Shown piece by piece: positions 1 through 14,700 of a stretch of DNA of 64,000 nt. The translations under genes were made by a program, and so were the position numbers. The notes under the pieces were generated by a model. That model saw nothing but the letters and a program-made list of their open reading frames with translations, did no database searches and was not told the DNA's origin. Source of the stretch: Pomphorhynchus laevis (taxonomy: Eukaryota > Acanthocephala > Palaeacanthocephala > Echinorhynchida > Pomphorhynchidae); contig WNNJ02001269.1 of NCBI GenBank assembly GCA_012934845.2, positions 103,922 to 167,921 of the forward strand, given 5' to 3'. How positions within the stretch are numbered: the stretch's first letter is position 1; each line of letters begins with the position of its first letter.

Positions 1-1722
1 CGTTAATCGATCTGGTAGGCATTGTAAGTTATCAGGATACGAAGCTAACAAGACAACATCATCTGCAAAAGCAAGGATGGCATCTTGATAGAAACGAACT
101 AAAGACCGACATCCGACAGAGCTGCCCGCTTTGTAATTTTGTCTATGTAAACAAGGAACACAAGTGGACACAACGGACAACCTTGACGAAGTCCAACGCT
201 TACTGGAAATGATTCAGACTTCCTACCTAGAACACGAACACAACTCATACTTTGTTCATACAGAAAAGCCACATACCCGAAAATAGTGTGGTACTTCATA
301 CTTCTTTTGCACCTCTCACAACCTCTCTCTCGCAGAACTTGGTCGAAAGCTTCTTTAAATCTACAAAGCACATGTAGACCGGTTAAGCAAACTCCCAAGA
401 CCGTTCGAATATAGTTGAGAGAGTAAATATTTGATCCATAGTTCCACGACCTGGACGAATGTCGCATTGTTCCTCTTGCAACTGTCCGTCAATTATAACC
501 AGTATCCTTAACTCAAGAATCCTATCAAATAGCTTACCAGTTTGGCTAAGAAGAGTGATGACCGATAATTGGAACACACTCTTCGGTGATTTTTCTTAAA
601 GATCGGACCAACACCCCAGTTCGCCACTCACTAGGTATCTTGTCCGACATCAATGCAACGTTGAAGATCCGTGTTAGCCACTTCATGCCCATCGTCTACG
701 CCAGAAAACTTCTTATTACGAAATTTTTAACAAGAGCAATTACTTTTAATGAGATGAGCTTTTCCGTGTGTTCTAAAGGCTCCACATCAAGAGAAGGCAT
801 ATCCATCGAATTTAGGAGACTCTTAAAATGCTCGCTCCAACAACCAAGAATTTCTTCAACGTCAGTCAGCATATATCCTCTCTTGTCTTAGACAGTTCGA
901 GGAGTTTTCTGCTTTTCAACACGAAGGTTCCTGATCGTCCTCCAGAACATCTTCGAAGCTGACTTATAATAAAGTTCTAAGTGCTTTTCAAACTTCTCTC
1001 AAGCCGCCTTGTTCGCTTCAGTAACTGCTCGAACTGAAGCTCTCTTTGCTTTTCGGTACTTGTTTACTGCTTCCACCGATTTATCTGACAAAGTTCCCTT
1101 ATAAGTTAGCTTCTTCTGTTGGACAAAATCTCTTGCTGTTGATGTCCACCAAGCAGTTCGAGGATTCCTTCCTGGACAAGTACCTAATGCCTTCGAGTCA
1201 CAACTTTTCACAGCTGCTTTGGCAAGCGAGGATCTGAACATCTTCCATTCATGATCAATGTTTTTCATCTCTTCTTGCAACCGAGAAAAGTCCTCCCGGA
1301 TGTAGCCAGAAAAACGTTCTTTGACAGAAACATCTACTAGACGCTCCTATCACGCCCTCACACAACGTTTTGGTTTACAAGGCTTGTCTAGCATCCGATC
1401 CAGCCATCGAAGTTTACTAACTACAAGGTAGTGGTTGATTGACATATCAGCTTCTCTCTTCACACGAGTGTCTAGAACAATACGTCGCAGATCGGATAAA
1501 ACGATTACAAAATCGATCATTGATCTGTGACTGAGAAAATCTTGATGGTATGGGCATCTATGGATTTCCTTATGTGCAAACATGGTGTTGGTTATGCATA
1601 CATTGTTACGAGAACAAAAGTGCAATAATTCAACACCATTCGCATTCAGATTAGCGAGTCCGTTCATCCCCAACACTCCCTTTCTCATGGTTAAACAATC
1701 ATAACCATTATGCAGCCCTTGT
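1..1722 (-). mobile_element. RTE-type LINE copy, 5'-truncated, cut by window edge
   Basis: Degenerate LINE read on the minus strand. At about 1690-1350 is the end of an APE-type endonuclease (RSMIDFVIV, then a DTRVKREAD-like stretch and LVVSKLRWLDRMLDKP). A linker follows at 1280-999. At 577-99 is reverse transcriptase (ITLLSQTGKLFDRILE, QEEQCDIRPGRGTMDQ, VGLRQGCPLCPLVFLVYIDKI). The frames are interrupted several times. This order and wording fit the RTE-like LINEs widespread in animals. It ends at about 1722, where plain AT-rich sequence begins, so the 5' part is missing; the 3' part lies beyond position 1. Positions 1-1590 are nearly identical to 57691-59280, so the two copies are young or come from one recent source. 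It lies antisense in an SMC1 intron. Confidence 0.85.
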
Positions 1723-1934
1723 AAATAATATAATAATTATTTATTATTGTAAATTTATTTATAATAATATTTAGATCGTTATTATATATCAAATTTAAAA
1801 TATAAACATAATTTATGCTGCAATAACGATACAGTAATCAATAAACTATCGATGTTATATTCGCTTTATAATCTACATCTTTATTTTGATTACCTTACAA
1901 TAAGTTTAGATTTTACTGTCTTAGTCTATTTTCC

Positions 1935-2345
1935 AACTCACTTAAATCCACTCTTCTTCATTTACAACGCATCATCAACGCAGCCGTCCGTGTTTTCCTT
2001 CATCTGTGTCTGAAGGAGTCTTATCATACCCCTTCATTTCTCAACCTTCCTTTACTCGACAATTCTCGTCCTGTGTATTGTGCTCTGCGTTTCCATAATT
2101 CCCTTCTTTTACATGTCCCAATCTACTCTACCTCTTTTGGCTTCCGCTCCTTCGTTGTGGCTGCTCCTCTCTCGTGGAATCATTTGCCCATTCATATCTG
2201 CCAATCAACTTCAATGCCGTACTTTAAACGCCAAATCCAATTCCATTTCAACAATTTAGTAATTAATCTGTGACTTTTGCAGTTCTTTGTTTGTTAGTGG
2301 TCATGTAAGCGTGCAGTTTGCACGCATTTGCCACTGAAATAAATT
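1935..2345 (+). mobile_element. CR1/L2-like LINE 3' tail
   Basis: The frame ending at 2273 carries the C-terminal tail typical of CR1/L2-type LINE reverse transcriptases: LQRIINAAVRVFL-like, then GFRSFVVAAPLSWNHLPIHI and FKRQIQFHF. The stop is followed by a short 3' UTR with a stem-loop (GTGC-AGTTT-GCAC at about 2309-2325) and then ATT repeats. The same tail design recurs at 21.2 and 21.8 kb. Only the last part of the element remains. Confidence 0.75.
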
Positions 2346-2607
2346 ATTATTAACGTCATAAAATCCTGTCTTAGCACATCCTTGCCTTTCAATTATCAAT
2401 GAATTATATAGTTTCAATGAATTATTATATAAAATAATATTACATATATAATATTAAATATATTATATAATATATTATATAATAATATTAATATTAAATA
2501 TATTTGCAATATTTTGCACTATTTTGTATGTAATAATTTTTAAAAACTTTGCTTTTTTTTAAAAAAATATCCAATGCTTTTATTATATGTTTGATTGTTG
2601 TTTATAG

Positions 2608-2743
2608 TCAGCAGGAGAAACTTTTAACTGAAAAGGAAAATGCGTACAGTGAGATTGAACGGTCAATACATCAGCAAAAAGAGCAGAAAGACGATCTTCA
2701 GAGAAAGTTTTCTGAGCTTAACATGGAACTTGGTGAAGCCAAA
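2608..2743 (+). CDS. smc1: SMC1 exon a: first coiled coil
   Basis: Heptad-rich, charged peptide ([17 protein letters not shown], then [13 protein letters not shown]), the arm just before the hinge. The acceptor is TTATAG at 2607, or CAG at 2611; the donor is AAA|GTATAT at 2743, phase 0. Confidence 0.88.
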
Positions 2744-5700
2744 GTATATTATATTTAGTCAGATCAGTTAATAATTGTTCTCCTGATTAGCTGGAATTTG
2801 GTGAAAATTCTAGACAAGCAAAAAAGAAAGAAGTCATCAATAATCTTAAATCGATAACTGGAGTGGTTAGTTTAATTATTAACAAATTACCCAGCAAGTT
2901 CAAACAAATTATTTAAACTGAACATTGAGATCTGTGTTTAGTAAGCACATACATTATCAAATATTTTTTATTCTTAAAATAATAAATTATGTAATAATTA
3001 ATTAATAGTTAATAGATGAATGTATTAATTAATAATTAATAAATAATAAATAATTAATTATTAAATTAATAATTAAGTTTTATTATATTCAGGGGACGTT
3101 GAATGCATTGAGAATCGCATTCCACATCGATGAATGAGCCTAGCCTTACTTTAAAGTTTTCTCGTAAAAAGTTGTTTTAAATAAATAAGCCGAGTTTAAG
3201 TCAATAAAATGACATAATTTAATAAATGTAAATTTAAGGTAAATTTTAAAGTATATAAATATAATATAATTTCTTATAAATTATTGTCTATAAACAATAA
3301 TTACCAATCAATATTTAGAAGAGTGAGATATTGAGCGGATGAAATTACAATAGCAGAGCAACAAAGTAGTCCGATATAAGCGATTTTCTTTACTTCTTTA
3401 CGCACAAGTTTGATTTTAATGTTTTTGTAGAAAATTATTATGATAATTATTATAATTGTAGAATACTAGACACAAGTAAACCATTTGAAGGGTATACTGT
3501 TGATAAATTAAAGAATCTACACCAAAACCGAGCTCAAGTAAATCCAAGTTGCATTCTTAAGTTGCATTCATTAAGCTCACGAATATACACCCAAAACAAA
3601 CTCAAGTAGATCCAAGTTGCACTCTTAACTCACCGCTTAATGAATGCTCATTGTACAATAGCATCATATTTCATGATTTTACACACGATGATGTAATAGC
3701 TGCCTGCAAGAAAACACAAGGATCCGCGGGACCATCCGGGATGGATGCGAAGATTTGGTGCCATTTACTGACACAGCATGGTAATGAGTCAAAACAACTA
3801 GCTGATAAAGTTGCAGATATTGTAATACGCATCGCAACAACACGAATAAATGATATTCAACTTTTAAGCCTTTAAATTATTCAGGCTGGTACCAGTGAAT
3901 AAGTGTCTAGATATTCACCCCACAGGAATCGAAGAAGTACTGCGTCGAATTATAGGAAGAGTAATCTCCAAGCGAATTTGCGGTAAGTTGATTAAGATTG
4001 CTGTCAAAGTTCAACAATGTGCTGGACACCGATGCAGAATAGAATCGGTAACATATTCGATTAGAAAAAAATTTGAAAAGTCGAATGATAAGTGTATTCT
4101 ACTACTAGATGTCCAAAACGCATTGAATTGTGTAAACAGACATACAGCTCTTCAAAACATGAACAAAATATGTCCGTCAATAATGATTATACTAAGTAAT
4201 TGTTACGCATCACCTACACCCATGGAATTGGAGAAAGATTTATTGTGCTCAGAGAAATGATTCACGCAGGGCGACCCCTCGCGATGGCTGCATACGCAGC
4301 TGCCTCACTTCCGCTCATCAAAGAGTTAGAAAATAGGATTCCCGAAATAATTGTACGCGGTCCTATTAAATACTCTGCAATAAATAAGTCATGGTTTTAG
4401 ATATTACATCAATCCATCGAAATGCACTCTGATTATTCATTCAACAAATATACATAAAGAACCATTATTCTTTAGGCAAAATAATGTTCAAGTTGTGACA
4501 ACATGGGTGAAAATACACGGTAGCTTCATCGATAAATCAGACTACATTGAAGAAATTGTTAAAAAAGCTGCAGATGATTGGATACAATAGATCAAATTAT
4601 TAACAGATATAACTGTCATAGATAGCCACTTAGCTTTCATTCTGCTCATCAAGAATCTACAGTTCAGATGGGCACACCTGAAAATAACAACTTTAATCGA
4701 TTCCCAATGGCTAGAAGAACTAGATTCAATATTATTTAGAGATAAATTGCCACAGATAATCGGGCAAAGTATTTTACACTCGAAATGGGAGATAATTGTT
4801 CAGCTATCAATTAAACTAGGGGGATTTGAATAAATAAATCTAGCTCAAATACATCACAAGAATACACATTTTCATTACGAATGTATGATGAACGACTTAG
4901 ATTGCTTACGATGGGGAATTATTCAATCCCAAATCGCCTTGCAAATAAAGGAAGAAAAATAATTGCGATACAAAGAAATGCAAATGCAGATATTTGACGA
5001 ACTAACAAAAAATAGAAGAGAATATAATACATATCACTAATAATTCTGGAACCTCTTATGGCTTAGCACTTTTCTTCTTACACAAACTGGCCGATACTTA
5101 TCGAAGCAACAATTTCAAGACGCGATATCAGCAAGATACGGATGCGAACCACTAAACACCCTATCCAAATGTATTTGTGGCAGAATTTCAGCAACGGATA
5201 TGCGCTCTCATGTCATGTTGGTTGAATACCTTTCATGCGACATAACACAATAAGAGACAAGATCGCGTTAGCACTTCGTGATGTGTGTGTCAATGTTGTT
5301 ATTTATCCGTTATTCCTACCAATTCCAGATTTAATACTATTTGATAACATCAGTACAACTACAGAAATGTCGGATCGACTAGACATAGCATGCAATAATC
5401 TGTTCGGAACAATCATTGAGCGATCCTTCATGGACGTTTGTGTTTTTAACCCGCTTCCCTCATCGTATTCCCAACGGATGAACGATTCGCATAACTATCA
5501 TGAGAATAGAAAACGAGCCAAATATGCTGAACGAGTGGCGAAAATCGAGTGCTCCGGATTTCACCCTCTCATATTTTCTGCGCTAGGAAACATAGGTCCA
5601 AATGCAGACAGAGTATTAGGACAGATCGCACGTCAAGAGACGGCTAAACACAATTGATCCTATCACGAATGCATCACTCACCTAAGAAGCAACATCTTAT

Positions 5701-8700
5701 TCATACTCGCAAAATGTATATCTTTTGCAATTCAACGAGCATTCATAAGAAACCTTAACAGTCAAGCGAATCCACTTAATGATTCGCCAAACTAATTGAA
5801 ATGTTACGAAACAACTCGGTTAAGGCCTATTTGAAAGAACTTACACATTTGTAAAATTATTCTAATAAATATTGTTATAAAAAATTAATATATGATATAT
5901 AATGTATCATTATATTTTATATAATATATCATTATATTATATTGAATTATATAATATTAAATTATATTCAACCTAAATACGCGTTTTCATATTTTATTTT
6001 ATAAATTATTATAAATTATTATAAATAGTTAGCTATAAATTAAGAAGAGTGAGAGATTGTGAAGATGAAATAACAAATTAAAAAATCAATTATATCAACG
6101 AAAATTGTATTAAAAGTAAAGCTTGCATTTATGAAAAATAAATGCAAGTTTATCCTGCATTTCAATAGGAAAACTAACTTTATAGCTTGGACTATAAAAA
6201 TAACTTTGTATTATGACTTTGTATTTTCTTTGTAGTTTGGAAGATTAATTGACTTTTGTCACCCAGTTCATAATCGTTATCAAATTGCTTTGGCGAAGGT
6301 GATTGGAAAAAACCTCGATGCTATCATAGTTGACAATCAAAACACTGCACGATCTTGCATTCAGATGTTAAAAGACCGAGGGTATTTTCCAGAAACGTTC
6401 TTGCCTTTAAATTCCATAAAAGTTAAAACGATTGATCCCATGCTGAGGTACTAATTTATTACGTAATAAAATTACATTCTTAATCGATCAGCAAATAAAA
6501 TTATTTATATTACAATAAAATCATGTTGTGATTTTAATAATTTTGTATATTTTTAGTATTTTTATATTTTTTGTTCCATTCAAAATTTGTTCCATTCAAA
6601 AGTCTTGGGATTTATATAATTTATCTATACTGAAACTGTTTTTTTTTCAATATTCATTTGGAAATATTAAAGATATTTTCAAATATTAATTTTGATATTT
6701 TGCAGTAGTAGCTAAATGGATATTCAAGACATTCCACAAACGGATCTTGCACTACAAAATGTTATTGTCTTTTAGATCAGAGTATTTATCTACTGAAATG
6801 TAGTTAATTGAATTGTTGTTGCAAAGAACAACAATTTGAATATTAGTAATCCATACGGGTCACGGTTTCGAAGTCATATTCTTTATAGTAAGTACTTTTG
6901 CGTGAATAAGTGTGAAATATCAAAAAGTTTAAAAAAATATTTGGTTTCTGGTTTATTGTTCTATTTAGTTTCATACATTATATCTACTTAAATTTAATTA
7001 AGATACTCTTGAAACATTCCGTTGCAATTTCATGAGCTACGGAGAAATGTCTGTATATATTGTTTTATATATTAATATATATGTTAATGTATACAACGTA
7101 ACTTAAATAGATAAAAACTTATATCATTGAATGCGTTTCAAACCCTTTCGTATTGTGATAAAGCGCAGTTCTACACTGTTGACTTTGTATCTTTTGGATC
7201 AGAAATCCACTCAATAGCACGTCAACATAAGCAATAAATGTAATATGTCAACGCTCTAACCTTTCTTCATAGTAATTAGCAAATTTTCATTATGGATAAC
7301 ATTGCCTTTTAATATTTTAATTGGTAAAATTGGACGTTTGTTGTCAATAACGAGCGGCTATAAAAATATTTGAAACTGACATGTTCAAAAATTAACAAAT
7401 AATAAATAAATTCATATTTAAACAAAAATGTATTGTTGTATTTAGTAATATTGATGATCGGGTGAAGCTTTTAATTGACCTTGTAAAATATGAACCGGCT
7501 GACATTAAAAACGCAATATATTTTGCGATAGGAGATACGCTAGTAACTAACACTGACGATGTTGCAAGAGAAATAGCTTTTGGATCTGATAGAAAATTTA
7601 AGGTAAATTTAATAACATCTACATTTAAATATGTTGGCTAAGTTATCCTTATTATTTGCAATTTCAAAAACGCTACATTTGAAAAATTAATTTTAAACAA
7701 ATTTAAATTAAATGTTTTAATTTTTTTTAGATTGATAAGATGATAAGATTACAATAATCAATATATTAATTAGTATATATATTAATATATATGTTTGATA
7801 TATATATTAATATATATGTTGTATATTAATTATGTATCGAAACATTAATGATATATGTATTTAACTCTAGCAATTTTCATTCAATAAGCTAACAAATTTA
7901 TCCAACTAATCTTATTCTTAATAAAACTAATGTTGTTGATAAAGAAGTTATATATCTATATATAAACATTAAATTAGCATTAACTAAAACTACTATTAAT
8001 TTATATCGTAAAGATGACATATTTAAATTTACAAGAAACATATTTTTGCATGAGCATTCATGCATACCATATAATATAAAATATAATACATTAAATAATG
8101 AAATTTTAAGAATTGCAACAATATGTAATGATATTAACTTTCTTCAAAATCATTTAAATAATTTAATTTGCCTTGATAATATATTTGTTTTAGAAATAGT
8201 CGCCAAATCCTAATAGTATTGCAATACGTCGCGGACGAATAAGCGAACAAATTTATCCGGATAGCATTATTCTTAACAGAACTGATATTGATGATAAAAA
8301 GGATGATAAAAAAGGAAATTTACCACGTAAAAATAAATCGTTTTTATTTAAAAAATGATTTAACCCAATGAATTTTTATTCAACAAATGAACAAATTTAC
8401 CGTTTTTATTAATATTTATTATTAATAAAACCAATATCAATGATATTTAATTTTTATTCAATAAAAGCGAATATATTTATCCACGTAGATTTATTCTTAA
8501 TAAAACCAATATTAATGATAAAGAAAGTATATATCTAGATATGAGCATTTAATTAACATCAATTAAAACTACTTTTAATTTAAATATGAAAATGACATAT
8601 TTAAATTTACAAGAAACATATTTTTGCATGCGCATTCATAAGCATTCACTCTTATTTCCCTATTTTTGATAATGTCATACATTATTATCTATAATTATTA

Positions 8701-11700
8701 AAAATATTTATTTTAGATAAGATTATATTTATATAATAACTTATATAAATATAATCTTATATTTATAACTTATATATAACTTATATCTAAAGGTGACATT
8801 TGAATTATTTTAATATCTAAATATTTTTATATTTATTTAATGTTGCCTTTAACATCTAAAGGCGACATTTAACTATTTTATTTATCACTATGTTAAATAA
8901 TTTAATATACATAGACTCGGTTACCTGAAATGATAATATGATATGGACTTAATTGTAAAACTTTATTTAAGTCCAATAAAATGAATCAATCAATAGCGTT
9001 ATCTGGTACTCGCAAGTATTATATGGATATATATGCAAGTATATATGCCTATATACATATTATATGCAATTATTCATGCATATAATATAATATTAAATGT
9101 AACACTTTAAATATTGGAATTTTAAGAGTTTCCATAATATGTTTGTCGTGATATATATTTTGCGCGTTGACCATTCCTGTAAATGACTAAAAAATAAAAT
9201 AAAACAAATAAGAAATAAAATAGTAAATAAAAATTATTATAATTTAAAAATCATTTTTATTCAAGATGGAAGGTAATAATCCTTCTCAAAAATTCAAATA
9301 TTTGGATAATATTGAATTCAAATATTTGGATAATATTGAATTAATAGAATCCTTAAATATTTTGATAAATCAAAATTATTTAAGAGTAGGGACATCTATA
9401 TTGAGACAAGTAAAAGGTGTTCCAATGGGTGGTAATAGTAGCCAAATTATAGCTGACTTGTTTTTAAGCTTTATAGAATATGAATTTGTTCATAACTGTG
9501 TAAAAACTACATCTAAACTATATAAATATTTGAAATATATGTTTCGATACATTGATGATATATGTGTATTTAACTCTAAGATTTATTAAAATCTAAAAAC
9601 AATTATAAATTCTATTATTTAATTATTTAATTTTGATTTAGCATTATTATTATGTTTTGTTTATTTTATAATTATATTAAACATGTCGACTCAGAAAGCT
9701 GATTTGATGGTTTTAAATAGTTGATAATGAACCATTATTGATAGAGACAATAAAAACAAATTAGATTTTTTATCAAAACATATTTTTTGTTTTGTTTCTA
9801 ATATTTTGTTACTAGCAGCAGTTAGTGAAATACTAGATATTTAGATAAAATAGGATCATTAAATATTTTAATAAATCAAAATTATTAGATTTATTAATAA
9901 GATGTTAAGTTTTTGACTTTAATTCTTAATAACTGATTGCAATACTAAAGAATCTTTTCAGTAAAGACGAAACGTCTTAACAAAAAGAGCTTTTTTAGAT
10001 AAAACCAAGTAAAAAAGCAACTTAGTTGTGATTATACGCAATACGTTTTGATATATATAACAAATAGTTTTGTTTTTATATCTTATATTTTATAAGATAT
10101 AAAATGTATGTTTCGATATATTGAGAATATATGTGTATTTAACTCTAAGATTTATTATTAAGATATAAAGTTTTGTACCTAAGTTTTAAATTCTTAATAA
10201 CTGATTGCAATACTAAAGAATATTTTCATGTATAGGCGAAAAAAAGAGCTTTTTTAGATAACTTCTAAGATCAAGTAAAAAATCAAATACTAATACTCAG
10301 ATATAATACTTACATCTAATACTCACAAATTAAATCTAATACTCACAAGTATTATATTTTTATTTCAACATTCATTCTGTTTCTTTTAATATAAGAAACA
10401 GATGATTTTCATATAAGAAACTTTCGCAATTCGAACCCACCACACACCAAATTTTATTATTCGTTTCTATACGAATTGTTCACCGAGCAGTAAACCGTAA
10501 GTTTACTGCTCGGTGAACTCGTTTACTGCCCGCAGTACACGAGCTGCTTTACTTCATTTGGTCGGATTCAGTTCAATATTTTGATAGCTGCTGCTATCAT
10601 CAGGAACTATTGCTTCACAACTATTGCGTTGTTGTGAAATATCATATCACTCGTATCCAAGTAATTGTTATTGATTCTACGAGTTCTGTCTGTTCAGATT
10701 TTGAAATCAAGATATGATATTTTGATACCATTTGTCCTATTTCCATATTTTTTAATCCACATTAATCATAATAATGCAGGAAGCAACTAGCGAAATTTAA
10801 AATATTTAGTATTTATTACAGAAATTAGTAGAATTACATAAGTAGCATATAAGACTTATTTTATAGCTGGCAATGAAAACAATGTAGATATTATGATATT
10901 GTTATACTTATAATATATTGAACTTATAATATATTATGATATATTATGATGATCTGTAAAAAATAATTATAGATGTACTGGTAAGTTTTGTGAATCTTTT
11001 AATAAGAAACATTGCAGTCACTCAACACAACCAGCCGCATACCGTCATTCCGTCGCCAACGTAAAACTCGCCGCTGCTACGTCGTACGCTGTCAATGTAA
11101 CGAATATGAAATATATGGACAGAGTCTAAGATGCGGGGTACATGTTTTCAGTCACCATAGTCGAGACCTTCTGTGGATGGAACGACGAAGAAAACATGGT
11201 GTTTTAAGCGTGTTGTGAACAATATGAGCCGTACAAGACGAATGGGATACTCTTTGACGGTCACACGATTATATCAGCGCATCTCAATAGCGCTAATGCA
11301 GGTCAACGCAAAAAAGCCATGCTAGCTTCACTCGATCGGCTTACAATATTGACCTCTGACCACATTAACAGGAACATGTGAATCTGAGGAACGCCTATTC
11401 GAGCCAGACGCTAGTCTTAAAAAAACGTGTTTGTAGAATCTACATACCGATGCTTGATGCACCTATTACGCGATATTCCAAATACACAAATAACGATTTA
11501 GATGCTGTTGACGGCATGTTACCAGATTACGACGAATTTTAATCCAAATCTTTGAATGACGGAGAAACGCCATATTCAGTTATATCCCTTGAACCATGTA
11601 AATTGTCGATGAGTTATAAGACAATAAAATCATTCCAGAACAATTTAAATAACGCCGATCAGTCAAAACGGTCATTACTTGTACATGCCACAGCACATAT

Positions 11701-14700
11701 TGAGGAACTTCCTCCACCACCTAATATTAGGATCAAATTTGATGGTGGAAACGAAACTACTAGCAAGCGAGAGAAGGACAAATTGCCGCCTAAGGAGAAG
11801 AAATTTAAAAACGACTTGCTTTAGCAGATTCGCAAAAAAGCTTTTAACCTTTCAAAGGGGTCGATAACGGTAAGATCATCAACAAATGATTTCTTAGCGA
11901 GCGTGTCGAAGCTCATATCATTGCCTACAGCCTTAACTCATTAACTTAAAATGCAACGCGACAGATTTCACATTGACATCGACGATCAAGCATCAAATAC
12001 TGGACACTTAAACACGTACCTTGATTGATTGTCACCACGAAACAATTTGGAGGACATAACTAATAAGAAAATTAACCGAAAGCAACGATTAAAGGAAGCT
12101 AATGCTAGCTCAACGAATTGGATAACGACTAGTCAGCAACGAACATTACAAAATATTGATAAAAGAGGAGGCAGGTGTGCGACGCCACCCGGCAAACGCC
12201 AAGGGAAACCACGTCGAATACGTGCTCTTAAAACCTACAACGATTTTGCCGCAATTGAGAAGCTAGTATCAGTGAGATGAATCGATGATAATAGGTTTAA
12301 ACAAATAATTTCGCTTTGTATAACTAGTGAGACCGATATTCAACAACATTAATCAGATTCGGAACAGAATAAGCCAGAGAAAACCAAAAGCCTGTTAACC
12401 TAAACTCCATTTCGGAAAATCAAGCCAATTCAATCGTCTAGTTTTTATTACGTTGACGGGAAAGACCATATTGTTCTGGATATCGATATCCATGATTTGC
12501 AGAGTAAGCTTGTCTTCGATTACATATACTACCAGCAATTTCACGAGCCGCGCAATGATCAAGTAAGCGAACAGGGCGTAGTCGTAGTCGTGATGCCACT
12601 GAAATCCCAAACACTGAATTGCGCCACAAGCAGTGAACAAACTGTCGGCAAATTCGCGGACTACTATGCAGTGGAATTGGCGATGCAGCATATTCTGCTA
12701 TCTTTTATTGCCGGCAGCAACGCTGATGAAAAGCTTCTTCTAGAGAGCGCTCTAGTGAAGAACTGCGGTACTGTTGGCGAATATCGCACCAAACATGACG
12801 GACGAAAGAAACGCGCCCAAAAATCAGTTACTTCTGCTGACGACGTTATGTGGCGAGCTGATCATCGTTGCCTGTCTGAAGGTAATCGCACACGCTCTAC
12901 TTACAGCGGCGACGCTGATGATTTATATTTATTATAAATATTTTTTACAAAATAAAATAATAACGGTTCCCACAATGATATAATCATAAAGATATAATAA
13001 CAATACAGGGCCAAATTAATTTGTTTTTAAACAAATTCCCAGCAATGGTGTTTTACGCAAAGGGTAATAAATATCTTATAAATTTGTTGTTCACTCGTAA
13101 AAATTATTAACTGATCGAAGGAGAGAGTTAATAAAATGTCTATTGAAATTTAAAAAATTTGGATTTCAATAAATATTCTATTCACTATCTCCTTTGACCA
13201 CTTAATAATTTCTATGACTGAATCACAAATATTACATAATTAAGTTGATTGCTAGCGGAATGTTTCGAGGTGTATTGGACAGCCAAATAAATAAACAATA
13301 GAAACACAACAGTTTGCACATTAGTGTCAAATACATCAAGTGTAGGAACGAGAAGGGATTCTAACTGAGCAAATTTCATCATTGTATCAATGTAAATACA
13401 AACGCAGTATCAAGGCACTTTTTTGTTCTGTCAAAATGCAGTTCAGGACTTAATAAACATCTTCATTATATATACTTATATATAATTATATATTATATAT
13501 TTTTGTTGAAAATGCGACATAATATTATATAATCTATTATAATTTATTGTATATTTTAAAATGAGCACATAAAATAAGTAACTAAAATTATTACGAAACT
13601 CACCATTCACCATATGTTCATCGCACAACAGTTGTGACATCACATTCCTCGACTTATTGAGCGTTAATCACTGAGTATCCACATGTACATGGTTCAACAT
13701 AATTAATTCGCCAAATACTAACTCATTTAAATATAATCTAAATAATTGAGGGCATCTCGAATTTGTTGCAAATAATGACAAATGTATAAAACATTATGTG
13801 ATAACGTTTTCATAACATTTTACAGTTGCAATTTTGTAAGAAGAGCTGTAAAATTGTAATGGGATGCAAATTTTATTAGCCATAAACAGTTTTGAATGTA
13901 ATTTGTCATCGTATATTATTAGTAAGGATGTATTGAAAAACCGATCAATATTTAATCGGTTTAAAAATATTTAATATTAAATATTTTAAATATTAAATAT
14001 TTAATATTTATATAATATTAAATATTTAATATTTTAAGTTTATTATTGTTACAACTTCATTAAGATCCGATGTATCATTCATTGTTTTTATCGACATGTG
14101 GATTACTCGAATATTAATGTGGGTAATATGATGTAGGTAATTATGATATAATGTAGGTAATTTTGACCAAATATGTAATAATATTTTTTGAAAAAATATT
14201 ATATAGATATTATATATGTGATATTATATATGTGATGTTAATATATAACATCAAATTGTTAAAATATTAAATTCTAAATATATGATTTTTATGGATATTA
14301 ACTTGAAATTTAACAGGCACAAATAATGATATGCAAGTCAGCACTTATTTGGCATAACTTAAAGATTAATGATTATTAATATTAAAGTCACAAATTCCTA
14401 ATTATTCTAATAATTATGGATTATCAGATCACTAATTAGTGATTAGATTACTAATTAGTGATTTTGCTTATCCTCAGACATAGAAGAAGCGAAGTTTTCT
14501 TAGTGTCAATATATTATTGTCAATATATACAAAAATATACATATAAAATTTATATACATATAAATATAAAAATATTTATTTTTATTAAATCTAAAATTGT
14601 ATTTGTTTAATGACATATTACTCGATGCGAGTAAACAAGATTAACAGAATGAGCAAAATAATATTTTAATTAAGAGCATTTGTAGACTTTTATAAATGAC

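Larger units (their letters stand above)
9601..10620 (+). mobile_element. Penelope-like non-coding tail
   Basis: Non-coding sequence directly after the PLE palm frame. Blocks at about 9750-9830 and 9905-10025, and again at 10105-10260, are repeated at 17.87-18.15 kb. Near 10545-10610 an inverted piece resembles the 922-bp units at 15-17.8 kb (CAGTTCAATATTT and CTGCTGCTATCATCA). It is probably PLE 3' UTR in several partial copies, with one inverted piece after the palindrome at 10478-10518. Confidence 0.55.

Noticed and set aside
12439-12475. Ubiquitin-like peptide [10 protein letters not shown]
   Set aside because: It lies in a different frame from the long decayed ORF that covers the region, is not followed by any further ubiquitin sequence, and is most simply chance.
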